DNA of 64,000 nt, from assembly GCF_013113735.1 (NCBI RefSeq), contig NZ_CP053346.1, forward strand, positions 3,610,001 through 3,674,000. The letters are read 5' to 3'. The position numbers were made by a program, and so were the translations under genes. Numbering within the stretch: the stretch's first letter is position 1; every line of letters starts with the position of its first letter. Origin of the DNA: Sphingomonas sp. AP4-R1 (GTDB lineage: Bacteria; Pseudomonadota; Alphaproteobacteria; Sphingomonadales; Sphingomonadaceae). Shown one piece after another: positions 17,176 to 27,170 of the stretch. Below the pieces are notes generated by a model. It made no database searches. It was not told where the DNA came from and worked only from the letters and a program-made list of their open reading frames with translations.

Positions 17176-20100
17176 ATGGGTATCGCAGGTTACCGAATTT
17201 CTTTGAGATCGACGTCCGCTGTTTGTCTTTACCCCAGCATATTAGCCATCGCCACTGCACTAGCGATGCCGGCTGCCAGCCAATGCGTTCCGGATCCCGT
17301 CTCCGCCAATGCCACAGTGACGTGCAGCGGTGCGGACACAGACGGCATCGTCATCAGCGTTCCGGCGACCGTCGTTGTCGGGAGCGGCGCATCGGTAGCG
17401 AACGGCGTGAGCCGGGATGCCGCAATCTCACTCGCGTCCTCTACATCTGGCGCAACGGTCGTTACGCTTACGAACAACGGCAGCATCTCGTCTTCGGCCG
17501 GGGCCGCGATGGCGACGCAAGGCGACCCGACACGGATCGGCCTGGTCGCCCTCACAAATGCTGCGGGCGCAAGCATCATCGGTGTAAATGGCGCGATCAA
17601 TACCGTGGTCGGTCGGCTAACCAATGCGGGCACGATTGACGGCGGCGCGGGCAGCGCCCTGACCTTCCCCTCATCCGCTGGGGCAATCATATTTCCGGCT
17701 TCGCTGAGCAATTCGGGTTCGATCCTGTCCCGCTCGACCGCCGCGACGATCGACTATCCGTTCTCGCCACCGCAATTGTTCACCAACAGCGGAACGATCG
17801 CCAACAGCGGCACCGGGCTGGCAATCGACGGCCACGATCAGTCGCTGAACGTCGTGAATGCGGCGGGAGGCGTGATCAGTTCGGCGGGGCCGACCGCGAT
17901 CAGCGACAGCTTTCAACTGACCCTGACCAACGCGGGGACAATCAACGGCGGTATCGTTGCCACTGGGGCATTTCCGAACCGGATCGACACCACCGCCGGC
18001 GTGATCAACGGAGCGATCACCTTCGGCAACGGCAACGACAGGCTGATCGCCACGATCGGAACCTCATCACTGGTGGGCAACGTTTCCGGCCCGATCAACG
18101 GCGGCGGCGGGACGGACCTGCTGGAACTGATCGTCGCGACCGACCGGACGATTACCGACACAACTCTGCCTACCAATTTCGAGATACTCCAGCTGGATGT
18201 CACGAATGGCGCCAAGCTGACCTTGTCCGCACCGCCGCCATCCGGCGGATATTATGTGCGCGGCACCGGCACAGTCATCGTCGGCACGGACATGACGACG
18301 ACAGGCCCGGCAATCAGTCCGAGCTATGTGCAGGAGAATCGGGGTCTCGAGACGCTCAATTTCGTGAACGACCGGACGATTATCGCGACATTGCCGACGT
18401 CGTACAGCGCAGCCGTCAGCGTGCAAAGTGCGGGAACGGTCACTAATACGGGTACGATCACCGGGCTGAACGGTGTCGGTTTGTCCGTCACGAACGCGAC
18501 CTCAAATACGTTCACATCGAACAGCGGATCCATTACGGGATCGGCGACCGGCGTTACTGTAAGTGGCCGCTTCGAGAATACGGGGCTGGTGCAATCCACC
18601 GCGGGGGTTGCGGTGAGCAACGATCTGGGCGGTGGCGTGGTGCGTGGGCTGACGTCCACAAACAGCGGCACCGTGCAGGGCGTGACGACTGGCTGGTCCG
18701 CCAGCAGTATCGTCATAGTGAACAGCGGGACGATCTCCGCAAGTGCCGGGACCGGGGTCGCCCTGACGGGCACGACGCTCGACAATCGGTCGGGAGGCGT
18801 AATCTCCGGCAGCCAGGCTGCCATCCAGGGCGACAGCTTCTTCGGCAGCTATGTCGCCAACGCCGGGACGATCAACGGCAACGTGAACCTGGGAACGGTC
18901 GGTTCCTCGACAGGTGCGCAGAGCATCTTCATCGATCGCGGCGGTGTGGTGAACGGCAACGTGACGTTTGGCGGCGGCAACGATACGTTCGTCACCGATC
19001 TTGCGCGGGCAGCGGTCGGTGTCACCGGCACGATCGACGGCGGTGGCGGCTTCGATACGTTTCGATACCGAACCGCCGTCAACGCGCAGACGCAGATCAC
19101 GCCCCGGGCCGGGTTCGAGGGAGTCGGCTACGAAGTCGCAAATGGCGCGACGCTGCAGCTTGGTGCCAGCAACACCGTCACCACGCCCATCACGCTTTCG
19201 GGCACCGGCAGCATCACCATCAATGCCGACCTGACGGGCAGCAGTCGTGCGCTGCTCGATGCCACAGTTACGAGTCTACCCAACTATTCGGGGCTCGGCG
19301 ATGATGTGCAGGGCAACAACCTGATCGTGACGAGCAGGGGCAATCTGACCTTCACGGCACCGGCCTCCGGACAGACATCCGCTCTTGCCGTAGTCATGGG
19401 GCCGACCGCGCTGGGGTATGCCGCGCCAGCCGTCACTTCCAATTTCGAGAATGCGGGGACGATCGATACCGGCATCGCTGGAATGACGGCGATCCGCGGC
19501 TGGAACGTCGTCACAAATTCCGGCACGATCATCCTGCATGGCGGCGCGGCCGTGGCAAATGCCAACATGTTCGTGAACAGCGGAACGGTCCGTCAGGCAA
19601 GCGACGCGCCAGCGTCGGGCGGCGTCGGCTCGGTCACGCAGGTGGTCAATAGCGGCTCGATCACGACGGACCGCACGGCGATCGCTCTCTTGAGTGGCAT
19701 CTACCTGGGAAACTCGCAGCTTAAGCCTGCTCTTACCAATTCGGGCATTGTTACGAGCAAGAATGATGTTGCGGTGACCGCGAGCGACACCCTCATGTTC
19801 GACAACCGCGCGGGTGGCATTATCACCGGGACCAGTGCCGTGCTTGCCAGAGGGACCAACAATACCCTCACCAACGCCGGCTCGATCACGGGCACGTCAG
19901 GCGCAGCGATCATCGCCAATGGTGGGACACATCTCGATAATAGCGGCACGATCGTGGGCACCGGCGGCGTTGCGGTTCAATTCACGTCAGCCAACAACAC
20001 AGTAACGCTGCGTACCGGATCCACCGTCACAGGCGCGATCGTGGCCGGCGACCGTGCCGATTCCGCTATACTTGCGGGCACCACGGCGATCGCGACGAGC

Positions 20101-22467
20101 GACCAGACAGTCGCCGCTTTTTCCGGCTTCGGCTCGCTCTCCGTGCAAAGCGGTTACTGGACCGGGACCGCCGCCAGCACGTTCAACAGGATAACGATCG
20201 CAGGAGGCGCGACCCTGGACGATCGCAACGGCGCGACCGGCCTTGCGATCAGCGCGGGCTCGATCGTCGACAACGGCACGCTCGTCGTCCGCAGCGATGC
20301 GACGTCTGCGGGATCCACCTTCGGTGCGAGTGTCGTGACCGGCAGCGGCAACGTGCTGCTGACCGGCGCGGGCAAGGCGATGCTGGATGGAACGAACAGC
20401 ATCCGGACGACCGGCATCACGACGATAGATGGCGGCACCACCGCGATCCTCACCGGGACGCAGGATGGCACGCTGGTAACAGGAACCACCGGCACGTTGC
20501 AGATTGGCACGGGCGGAACCGTGGGCAGCTTCACGGGCAACCTCGTCGATAACGGTATGCTCGTCGTCAATCGGTCCGATGATTACACCATGACCGGAGG
20601 GCTGAGCGGAACCGGGACGATCACCAAGCTGGGCGCCGGCACGCTGACCTTCGGCGACGGCTACACCTTTACCGGAACCACCAACATCCTGGGCGGATCG
20701 ATCAGGCTGGCCGGCCTGGTGGCGCCGAGTACCGAACTCGACGTGCGTGGAAACGGCCGGCTGGATCTGTCCGGCACGCGCCAGATCGTCGCCGAGCTTG
20801 CGGGCGGCAGCGGTGCAGCGGTCGTGAACATTGCCGGCGGCTCGCTCACCGTGAACCAGGCCACGACCTCGACGTTCGCGGGCAGCATCACCGGGGACGG
20901 ATCCTTCGCGAAGGCGGGCGGCGGGCGGCTGATACTATCCGGCGTCAACAGCTATACCGGACCGACCACTGTTTCGGGCGGAACACTCTCCGTGAACGGC
21001 AGCATCGTCTCGGCGGCGACCGTTGCCGGCGGCGGGACGCTCGGCGGCAACGGCACGGTCGGATCGGTGACGGTGGGAGCAGGGGGCATCATCGCACCCG
21101 GCAACTCGATCGGTACGCTCACCGTCGCTGGCAACATCGCTTTCGCTGCAGGCGGCATCTATCAAGTCGAAGCCAATGCAGCGGGACAAGCCGATCGTAT
21201 CGCCGCGACGGGCACCGCAGCACTGGCGGGCGCCGTCCAGGTCCTGCCGACGGCCGGCAATTACGGCGTCCTCACCAACTATGTAATCCTCAGCGCCGCA
21301 GGGGGCATTTCGGGCACCTTCTCCAGCGTCACCAGCAGTCTCGCCTTCCTCACCCCCTTGCTGAGCTACGGCGCCAATGCGGTGACATTGACGCTGACGC
21401 GTAACGATATCCGCTTCGCCAGCATTGCGACCGATGCGAATACGGCAGCCGTCGGCGCGGCGATCGAGGCGCGCGGACTGAGCGATCCGCTCTACAATCA
21501 GGTACTCGGCCAGAGCGTGGCGGGGGCACAGGCGGCGTTCACATCGCTTTCCGGAGAGATTCACGCCAGCCTTCCGACAAGCCTGCTCGCCGAAGGGCTG
21601 GAAGTCGGCCGCCTGGTGCGCGGCCATGCCGCAACCAGCGGCGACGGCATCAGTATCTGGGGTGAGGGCATGTACGGCCTGGCCGAAAGCGCATCACGCC
21701 TCGGCGTTGCCGCGACCCGGACCGATCGACGTGGGGGCATGATGGGCATCGATGTCGGACGGGAGGGACTGCGAGCCGGCCTCGCCGCAGGCGCGCTGAC
21801 GAGCGATCTCGGCGTGCAGGGACGCGCCAGCCATGCCGATATAGATAGCAAGATCGTTGCCGCCTATGCGGGTTTCGTTCGCGACGCGCTGACGATCGCC
21901 GGCGGCATCAGCTATAGCTGGCATGACGTCGACACGCGCCGCACGGCGAGCGCGGGCGCGGCGGGGGGGATGCAGAATGCGAAATACCACGCGAACACAA
22001 CGCAGTTTTTTGGCGACGTTTCGTACGCGCTGACCCACGGCGCTGTGACGTTCGCCCCGTTTGTCGGCTATGCGCATCTGCGCACTCGCCGCAATGCCTT
22101 CGCGGAGACAGGTTCGGTAGCGGCGCTCGTCGTCTCCCGCTCGACGCGCAGTCTCGACGTCGTAGAGGGTGGCTTGCGGCTCGACGGCACCGCCCGGATC
22201 GGCCTTACGACAGTGTTGCCGCATCTGGCCGTGTCTTACCAGCACATCTGGGGCAATACGCTCGGTATTGAACATGCCGCCTTTGCTGGTGCTGGCCCCG
22301 GTTTCACGGTCGTCGGCGCGCGGACTGGCACGGATGCACTGCGCATCGAGGGCGGAGCCGATATTGTCGCCGGGCGACGCTTCCGGCTGGGTGGCGGCGC
22401 CTTTGGCCAGACCTCGGGCGCATTAGGCGAATACGGCGCAAAGATGAGGGCGAGCTTCACGTTCTGA
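17176..22467 (+). CDS. Large autotransporter (type V secretion) with beta-helix passenger
   Basis: The 1763-residue protein has a signal-peptide-like start ending near residue 36 (ATALAMPAASQC). A very long passenger follows, rich in G, S, T, N and short repeats such as NSGTI, TNAGTI and GGGGTD, typical of a right-handed beta-helix. Autotransporter-associated repeats of the form KAGGGRLILSGVNSYTG then TTVSGGTL lie near residues 1230-1280. The C-terminal 270 or so residues (from GISIWGEGMYGL) form the 12-stranded outer-membrane beta-domain, ending in Phe as expected for BAM-assembled proteins. The passenger role is unknown; adhesion or self-association is the usual guess. It stands alone and lies directly before recombinase fragments. 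Confidence 0.9.
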   Translation: MGIAGYRISLRSTSAVCLYPSILAIATALAMPAASQCVPDPVSANATVTCSGADTDGIVISVPATVVVGSGASVANGVSRDAAISLASSTSGATVVTLTNNGSISSSAGAAMATQGDPTRIGLVALTNAAGASIIGVNGAINTVVGRLTNAGTIDGGAGSALTFPSSAGAIIFPASLSNSGSILSRSTAATIDYPFSPPQLFTNSGTIANSGTGLAIDGHDQSLNVVNAAGGVISSAGPTAISDSFQLTLTNAGTINGGIVATGAFPNRIDTTAGVINGAITFGNGNDRLIATIGTSSLVGNVSGPINGGGGTDLLELIVATDRTITDTTLPTNFEILQLDVTNGAKLTLSAPPPSGGYYVRGTGTVIVGTDMTTTGPAISPSYVQENRGLETLNFVNDRTIIATLPTSYSAAVSVQSAGTVTNTGTITGLNGVGLSVTNATSNTFTSNSGSITGSATGVTVSGRFENTGLVQSTAGVAVSNDLGGGVVRGLTSTNSGTVQGVTTGWSASSIVIVNSGTISASAGTGVALTGTTLDNRSGGVISGSQAAIQGDSFFGSYVANAGTINGNVNLGTVGSSTGAQSIFIDRGGVVNGNVTFGGGNDTFVTDLARAAVGVTGTIDGGGGFDTFRYRTAVNAQTQITPRAGFEGVGYEVANGATLQLGASNTVTTPITLSGTGSITINADLTGSSRALLDATVTSLPNYSGLGDDVQGNNLIVTSRGNLTFTAPASGQTSALAVVMGPTALGYAAPAVTSNFENAGTIDTGIAGMTAIRGWNVVTNSGTIILHGGAAVANANMFVNSGTVRQASDAPASGGVGSVTQVVNSGSITTDRTAIALLSGIYLGNSQLKPALTNSGIVTSKNDVAVTASDTLMFDNRAGGIITGTSAVLARGTNNTLTNAGSITGTSGAAIIANGGTHLDNSGTIVGTGGVAVQFTSANNTVTLRTGSTVTGAIVAGDRADSAILAGTTAIATSDQTVAAFSGFGSLSVQSGYWTGTAASTFNRITIAGGATLDDRNGATGLAISAGSIVDNGTLVVRSDATSAGSTFGASVVTGSGNVLLTGAGKAMLDGTNSIRTTGITTIDGGTTAILTGTQDGTLVTGTTGTLQIGTGGTVGSFTGNLVDNGMLVVNRSDDYTMTGGLSGTGTITKLGAGTLTFGDGYTFTGTTNILGGSIRLAGLVAPSTELDVRGNGRLDLSGTRQIVAELAGGSGAAVVNIAGGSLTVNQATTSTFAGSITGDGSFAKAGGGRLILSGVNSYTGPTTVSGGTLSVNGSIVSAATVAGGGTLGGNGTVGSVTVGAGGIIAPGNSIGTLTVAGNIAFAAGGIYQVEANAAGQADRIAATGTAALAGAVQVLPTAGNYGVLTNYVILSAAGGISGTFSSVTSSLAFLTPLLSYGANAVTLTLTRNDIRFASIATDANTAAVGAAIEARGLSDPLYNQVLGQSVAGAQAAFTSLSGEIHASLPTSLLAEGLEVGRLVRGHAATSGDGISIWGEGMYGLAESASRLGVAATRTDRRGGMMGIDVGREGLRAGLAAGALTSDLGVQGRASHADIDSKIVAAYAGFVRDALTIAGGISYSWHDVDTRRTASAGAAGGMQNAKYHANTTQFFGDVSYALTHGAVTFAPFVGYAHLRTRRNAFAETGSVAALVVSRSTRSLDVVEGGLRLDGTARIGLTTVLPHLAVSYQHIWGNTLGIEHAAFAGAGPGFTVVGARTGTDALRIEGGADIVAGRRFRLGGGAFGQTSGALGEYGAKMRASFTF

Positions 22468-22489
22468 ACAACGGCTTGGCGAGCTCGAG

Positions 22490-22798
22490 TCAAATGGGCA
22501 AATTGTTCAAGCTTGAGAGAATCAGTCTCGGACCGATGATGTGTCTGATCCGCATCGTCCAAATGCCGTTAATCTGCTGAATGTCTATGCCGCGAAGTTG
22601 GCTAATTTCGTTCACTCGGGCCCCTGTGTAGGCACACAGCCAAGGTATCCAGCGTCGGGCAAGTATGTGCCCTTTAGCCATTCGGGCACTCGCCGGCTTC
22701 AACGTGGCCGCGAGTATTTTGAGGGCTTCCGCGTCGGTAAAGTCGAGGTTCCGCAGCTTTACCTTCGTTGGAACTTTGACGACCACGCGCGCCGCCAC
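22490..22798 (-). pseudogene. Tyrosine recombinase/integrase fragment (middle part)
   Basis: The readable part resembles the start of a phage-type integrase catalytic domain: VPTKVKLRNLDFTDAEALKIL, then WIPWLCAYTGARVNEISQLRG, where the Arg of TGARVNE is the first catalytic arginine. Similarity ends at about residue 80 (GIWTMRI), and the rest (HIIGPRLILSS) is unrelated sequence. Codons upstream of the GTG stay open and integrase-like (RLNANVAARV), so the N-terminal part is also lost. It is a non-functional relic, facing away from the second fragment. Confidence 0.7.
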
Positions 22799-22847
22799 GT
22801 TCGCGTTTAGTCGCCTCTTCTGAACAGCCCATTTTAAGAGGGACTGA

Positions 22848-23372
22848 ACGGGCCCGACCTACTTCCCTTTTACAGTCAAGGGATCGCCCAGAACGAAGAA
22901 ACGCAACCCGATCGTGCCGGCGATTCCTGAATTGAAGCCCATGCTGGATCAGTGGGCCAAGGACGGCGCGGTGATCGTAAAGTCTCGGAAGACGGCTTGG
23001 CGAAACATCCGGCGCCTCCTGAACCTCCCACCCGAGGCTGAGGCGAAGACCTTCCGATACACCGTCGTAACGATCCTCAGGAACGAATATCGCATCGACG
23101 GCGAGCAAATCGAAACGTTGCTCGGGCACACCGTCCTAAAGTCGGTTTCGGCGCGCTACGCCAAGTACGATCCGAGCCATCTTGCTGACGCAACGGTCGC
23201 GCTGTCCAGCGTATTCCGCCGTGTCGCCCAAGCTGCGTATGGTTGGGGCGCTGTCCATCTGTTGGCCAGCGAGCCGAAGGGGCGGACGGTAGTTGTCCTG
23301 CGATCGCAGTTAAGTGACTGCAATCACTTAGGTTCTAATGGTGCCGCTTACAGGACTCGCATTCGTCTCTGA
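22848..23372 (+). pseudogene. Tyrosine recombinase/integrase fragment (C-terminal part)
   Basis: From 22848 the frame reads FTVKGSPRTKKRNPIVPAIPEL, then the C-terminal catalytic core TFRYTVVTILRN, ETLLGHTVLKSVSARYAKYDPSHL. The Tyr of SARYAKY is the expected nucleophile. The usual first histidine of the H-x-x-R box appears as Tyr (RYTVVTILR). The N-terminal half and first catalytic arginine are absent, since a stop at 22845 blocks the frame. The tail after about codon 125 looks non-coding. Together with the inverse fragment just upstream it marks a decayed integration event; the two could come from one gene broken by inversion. Confidence 0.7.
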
Positions 23373-23777
23373 TCACATTGAAACAGAACGCTATTCTTGA
23401 GGTGTGCCCCAGCGTGGCCCCAATCGTGGCCCCACCGAAATTTAGGACTCGCACCCGTTCCGAAATCACGAATCTTGACCCAAAAATCGGCGCGATTCGA
23501 CTCGAAATTGCAGGGGTGGTCCTTGCCCCGTGAGGGGCTCATTCAAGGCCGATGATGGCATCTGAAAATCGCTCGGCGATGACTGGGCTTCGCGGACCAT
23601 CTTTTACGCTGGGTTCTCGCGCAACTCGCCTCCATCTCTGATGGTGAAGCGCATCCTCGCGTCACAAGATCGCAATGTGGAGCAAAGATGCGATCGTCAG
23701 GGGGGATCGTTACAATCCGTAAGTCGTTCTTCTTTTAAGTTTGCCGGCAATGATCGGCGAATGTCGGAGAGACGATC
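23373..23777. other. Scar region downstream of integrase fragment
   Basis: No gene is supported. The stretch contains a tandem GTGGCCCCA...GTGGCCCCAC doublet (23413-23433). It was checked for a tRNA end or attachment core, and no clear tRNA fold or long direct repeat was found. It is probably relic sequence of the lost element. Confidence 0.35.
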
Positions 23778-23984
23778 GTGCCCGATGTCGAATATCGTAT
23801 CATGCGACGGACTGACGGCTGGGCGGTTGATATGAACGGCAGGGTGCTAACCTTCGCAACGCTGCAGCTTGCTCTCGAAAATGTTGATATCGCCGCTCGA
23901 ACCGAGCGCCTCTTGGGACGAAAGACGAATGTCCTCGTCGAAGAGGAGGATGGCACACTCGTTCGTCTTGCCCACACGCGATAA
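23778..23984 (+). CDS. Small DUF2188-like protein
   Basis: This is a 68-residue protein with GTG start and GGAGAG 7 bases upstream. The pattern is that of DUF2188-type small proteins: a short beta-hairpin with DGWAVDMNGRVLTFATLQLALENV, a helix with basic residues (AARTERLLGRK), and a closing strand VLVEEEDGTLVRLA. The function of the family is unknown. It lies in the scarred stretch after the integrase relics, so it may be cargo of the lost element. Confidence 0.6.
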   Translation: MPDVEYRIMRRTDGWAVDMNGRVLTFATLQLALENVDIAARTERLLGRKTNVLVEEEDGTLVRLAHTR

Positions 23985-24346
23985 TGGCCAGATCTGCCCT
24001 GTCTCGGTATCCGGTCGCCCGCGTGGTTCCCGGTTGGCATCAAGCAAGTCGTTCAGTTTGGCAAGAATGGCTTGCGCGTCGCGCTCTACGGCGAGGGGGA
24101 TAAATACTGTCATCCGCCAAGGCCCAATCGCCGCCGTCCCGCGGCTGCAAGGGCATTTCCCTGCAATCTCCGGGCTGAAAAACGCTTGAAATATTCGATG
24201 CCTAGTTGAGCCACGCTCGTACTCGTAATGGGAGGACAGGGCGTGTTTGCGGGGCGGTATTTGCCCGGTCTCATCGGTGAACTATTTGTCAAACCGACGG
24301 TGATAGCGGCCTCACTATCATGATACCCGTACCTGGCATTGAGTAG
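23985..24346. other. Intergenic region before the diguanylate cyclase
   Basis: No gene is convincing in these 362 bases. The right end (24240-24346), probably the leader of the GGDEF gene, is AT-richer, but no clear sigma-70 or GGAAC-type promoter could be fixed. Confidence 0.35.
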
Positions 24347-25468
24347 ATGATAGGAATGTTACCTGACCTGGCGACGCTGCGCCTGTGCAGCATGCTCAGC
24401 AGCATCGCATTTGCCGCGATGTTCTTTGCTTTCTGGGCTGTCGGTCGACGGCAATCTTTCCTGCTCCATTGGGCGGCGAGTTCGGCGCTTTACGCCCTCG
24501 TTTTGGAATTGTTCGCGCGGATCGCTCCTCACTCTGTCCTCATGCCCCTCATATTCGGTCTGCTGGCTGCCACGGACGTGCTGATCATGACAGGTGTCCG
24601 GTCATTCCACCGCAGCTTGTATGATCGCGGATACGAGATGGGCGTGATGGCAGTCGCGCTCATTGTTCCCATGCTGGCGGTGTTCCATCCCCTCACCAAT
24701 CTTCTTCCCGTTGGTCTCGCTCCGGATCTGGCGCTTGCAGGGCTGGCGACATCCAAGGCGTTGGTTGGCTCTTGCCTTAGTTTCGCCCGGGGCAAGGACA
24801 TGCTGCTGGGGCAGCGTTTCGCCGGCATCGCGATGTTGGGTTATGTCCCGACCTATATCATCGCAGCTGTAGCGGGGCATTATGGGCTCGGACATCTGCA
24901 TCTGGCCGCCGTATTGCCGATGCTCGCTGATCAACTGCTGCTGGCAGCCCTCAACATCGCCCTCATGGCAATGCCGGCCGAGCGAGCGACGGCCAAATTG
25001 CGCGACAAGGCCTTGCGCGACCCGCTGACGGGTGTCCGAAATCGGGCATGGCTAGAGCATTACCGAGGCGAGCGTTCGGAGGTCGATGCCGCCGTGATCT
25101 TGGTCGATATCGACCATTTTAAACGGATCAACGATCATTTTGGACATGCGGCCGGCGACAAGGTGCTCACAAACTTTGCCACGCGTGCCAATGAAGTGCT
25201 CGAAGCCGAACGCGGAGTTCTTGCAAGGCTTGGAGGAGATGAGTTTATCGCGATCGTTCCCGATGCGGACGTGCAACGGGCAGCCAGGATCGCCGAGGAT
25301 TTGTTGAATTCAATGAGGGTATGGTCTCCCGGCGTCCCCATGGCGACTGCGAGCCTGGGAGTAGCGGTTCCCAACGCTGGGGACGACCTGTCTGGCGTTA
25401 TGGCACGCGCGGATCGCAACCTGTACAATGCCAAAGCAGCGGGCAGGGGCCGTGTTGCCGTTGACTGA
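24347..25468 (+). CDS. Membrane-anchored diguanylate cyclase (GGDEF)
   Basis: The 373-residue product makes cyclic di-GMP from two GTP. Residues 1-205 form about six to seven hydrophobic helices with no recognised extracellular sensor. The C-terminal GGDEF domain (about 218-373) begins RDPLTGVRNRAWLE and has the intact active-site motif LGGDEF, the metal aspartate in ILVDIDHFKRIND, and the end motif RADRNLYNAKAAGRG. The inhibitory RxxD site four residues before GGDEF is not evident. No EAL domain is present. The start could also be the ATG three codons later. The neighbours are unrelated, so its input is unknown. Confidence 0.9.
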   Translation: MIGMLPDLATLRLCSMLSSIAFAAMFFAFWAVGRRQSFLLHWAASSALYALVLELFARIAPHSVLMPLIFGLLAATDVLIMTGVRSFHRSLYDRGYEMGVMAVALIVPMLAVFHPLTNLLPVGLAPDLALAGLATSKALVGSCLSFARGKDMLLGQRFAGIAMLGYVPTYIIAAVAGHYGLGHLHLAAVLPMLADQLLLAALNIALMAMPAERATAKLRDKALRDPLTGVRNRAWLEHYRGERSEVDAAVILVDIDHFKRINDHFGHAAGDKVLTNFATRANEVLEAERGVLARLGGDEFIAIVPDADVQRAARIAEDLLNSMRVWSPGVPMATASLGVAVPNAGDDLSGVMARADRNLYNAKAAGRGRVAVD

Positions 25469-25588
25469 CACAGACGGGCGGAGGACAATCAAGCCGCCCC
25501 ACCGCGAAGGCGTTTCCGAGGGCGGTATTTTAAGCGCTCAATGATCTCCACCCCGTAGTCTATTTCGTCCTCGTTTTCCTCACTCTCC

Positions 25589-25732
25589 ATGGGCGGCGCG
25601 GAGATGCTGATCGAGGAGATGGAGACGCGCATGAAGGCGGCCGTGCCGGAGCTGACCTCGATCTACATCCGCCCGGAGAAACGGGAGTTCGCGGTGCACC
25701 AGTCACGCCCCCACGATCTGGACGGGGGCTGA
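25589..25732 (+). pseudogene. C-terminal tail of a lost gene, possibly a cation transporter
   Basis: A 47-codon frame encodes MGGAEMLIEEMETRMKAAVP, then ELTSIYIRPEKREFAV and a short tail. It looks like the last soluble segment of a larger protein; a cation-efflux-type C-terminal domain is possible, but this is a weak resemblance. The ATG lies in CCATGG, where a 33-codon minus-strand frame (MESEENEDEIDYG) also begins, so a junction of unrelated sequences is likely near 25589. No ribosome site precedes the ATG. Treat it as a relic. Confidence 0.4.
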
Positions 25733-25844
25733 GCGGGGCCCTTTCGAGCCGCTCCCACGGCGCAAAGCCGCACATCGCTCGCCTCGGCGGTCTCGCAATC
25801 GGACGGGCCGATGAACGCACGGCGCGCTCGCTGGTTTGCCCTGC

Positions 25845-27149
25845 ATGCCCCCATTGTTCGTCTGGCCACCCGAACCCTATATTCTGGCGTTGCTCGGCGT
25901 CGGTCTGCTGATCGCCCTCGTGGCCTGGCTGCCGCTGGCGCTCAGGAACCTGCCGCTGTCGCTGCCGATCGTCTGCATCGCCATCGGCGCGCTGCTCGGA
26001 CGATATGCGCCGACGCCCGTGGTGCCGCTGCCCGGCGAATATCCCAGGTTCGTCGAACATTTCACCGAGTTCGTGGTGCTGGTCGCCCTGGTGGGGGCGG
26101 GCCTGAAGATCGATCGCATCTTCGGCTGGAAACGTTGGGCGGTGACGTGGCGGCTGCTGGGCCCCACGATGCTGCTGACGATCGCGTCGGTCACCGCCAT
26201 CGGGGTCGGGCTGCTGGGGCTGCCTCTACCGCTCGCGTTGCTGCTCGGCGGCGCGATGGCCCCGACCGATCCCGTGCTGGCGGCCGAGGTGCAGGTGGGG
26301 CCGCCCACATCGGGCGAGGATGACGAGGTGCGCTTCGGCCTCACGTCCGAGGCCGGGCTGAATGACGGACTGGCCTTCCCGTTCGTGCATCTGGCGATCG
26401 CGCTGGCGGCGGCGGCCGCCAGCGGCGGGCCGTGGGTGACCGAATGGGTACTGCACAGCGTGATCTGGGAAACGGCGGCGGGCATCGCGATCGGCTGGAT
26501 CATCGGATGGCTGTTCGGATGGATCACCTTCCACATTCCGGCCGACAGCAAGCTCGCCCAGACGGGCGACGGCGTGATCGCCATTTCGGCGACTCTGATC
26601 GTTTACGCGCTCTGCGAACTGGCGGGCTGTTACGGCTTTCTCGGCGTGTTCGTCGCCGCGCTCGCGATCCGGCACGCGCATCGAAGCCACGCATTCCAGC
26701 GCGAGATGCACGACTTTACCGAGCAGATCGAGCGCATCGCCATGATGGCGGGGCTGCTGCTGTTCGGCGGCGCGCTGGTGAACGGGCTGCTTTCGCCGCT
26801 CGGCTGGCGGGAGGTGCTGGCGGCGATCCTGATCCTGTTCGCGGTGCGCCCGATCGCCGCGATGATCGGGCTGCTGGGCTTCAAGGCGCATCGCAGCGAG
26901 AAGCTGATGCTGGCCTTCTTCGGCATCCGCGGGGTCGGCTCATTCTATTATCTCGCTTATGGCCTCAACCACATGAAGGCCGGCGACCAGAGCGGGCTCT
27001 GGGCGCTGCTGAGCCTGGTCGTGCTGATATCGATCCTTCTGCACGGCCTCACCGTCACGCCGGCGATGCGGTCGCTCGACAGGCGCCATGGCCGCGATCC
27101 GGCTGCGGACGACGGGGCACATGACGGGGCCTCGCGGCATCCGTCCTGA
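25845..27149 (+). CDS. CPA1-type cation/proton antiporter
   Basis: This 434-residue inner-membrane protein has about 12-13 helices and belongs to the Na+/H+ exchanger (NhaP-like, CPA1) superfamily. Characteristic sites are the discontinuous-helix motif APTDPVLAAEVQ and the ND pair in SEAGLNDGLAFP that marks electroneutral CPA1 antiporters. FFGIRGVGSFYYLAYGLNH resembles the conserved C-terminal helix motif. It has no cytosolic TrkA-like domain and ends in a short polar tail. The ATG at 25845 is preferred to an upstream TTG. It would expel Na+ or K+ in exchange for protons; ion choice is not readable. It is convergent with ligD. Confidence 0.88.
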   Translation: MPPLFVWPPEPYILALLGVGLLIALVAWLPLALRNLPLSLPIVCIAIGALLGRYAPTPVVPLPGEYPRFVEHFTEFVVLVALVGAGLKIDRIFGWKRWAVTWRLLGPTMLLTIASVTAIGVGLLGLPLPLALLLGGAMAPTDPVLAAEVQVGPPTSGEDDEVRFGLTSEAGLNDGLAFPFVHLAIALAAAAASGGPWVTEWVLHSVIWETAAGIAIGWIIGWLFGWITFHIPADSKLAQTGDGVIAISATLIVYALCELAGCYGFLGVFVAALAIRHAHRSHAFQREMHDFTEQIERIAMMAGLLLFGGALVNGLLSPLGWREVLAAILILFAVRPIAAMIGLLGFKAHRSEKLMLAFFGIRGVGSFYYLAYGLNHMKAGDQSGLWALLSLVVLISILLHGLTVTPAMRSLDRRHGRDPAADDGAHDGASRHPS

Positions 27150-27170
27150 CCGATCGCCCTGACGGCGTCG

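Noticed and set aside
23400..23470. Possible tRNA 3' end or attachment core in the scar (GGGTGCGAGTCC on the minus strand)
   Set aside because: It resembles a T-arm for 12 bases, but no acceptor, D or anticodon arms can be folded around it, and no matching repeat was found.
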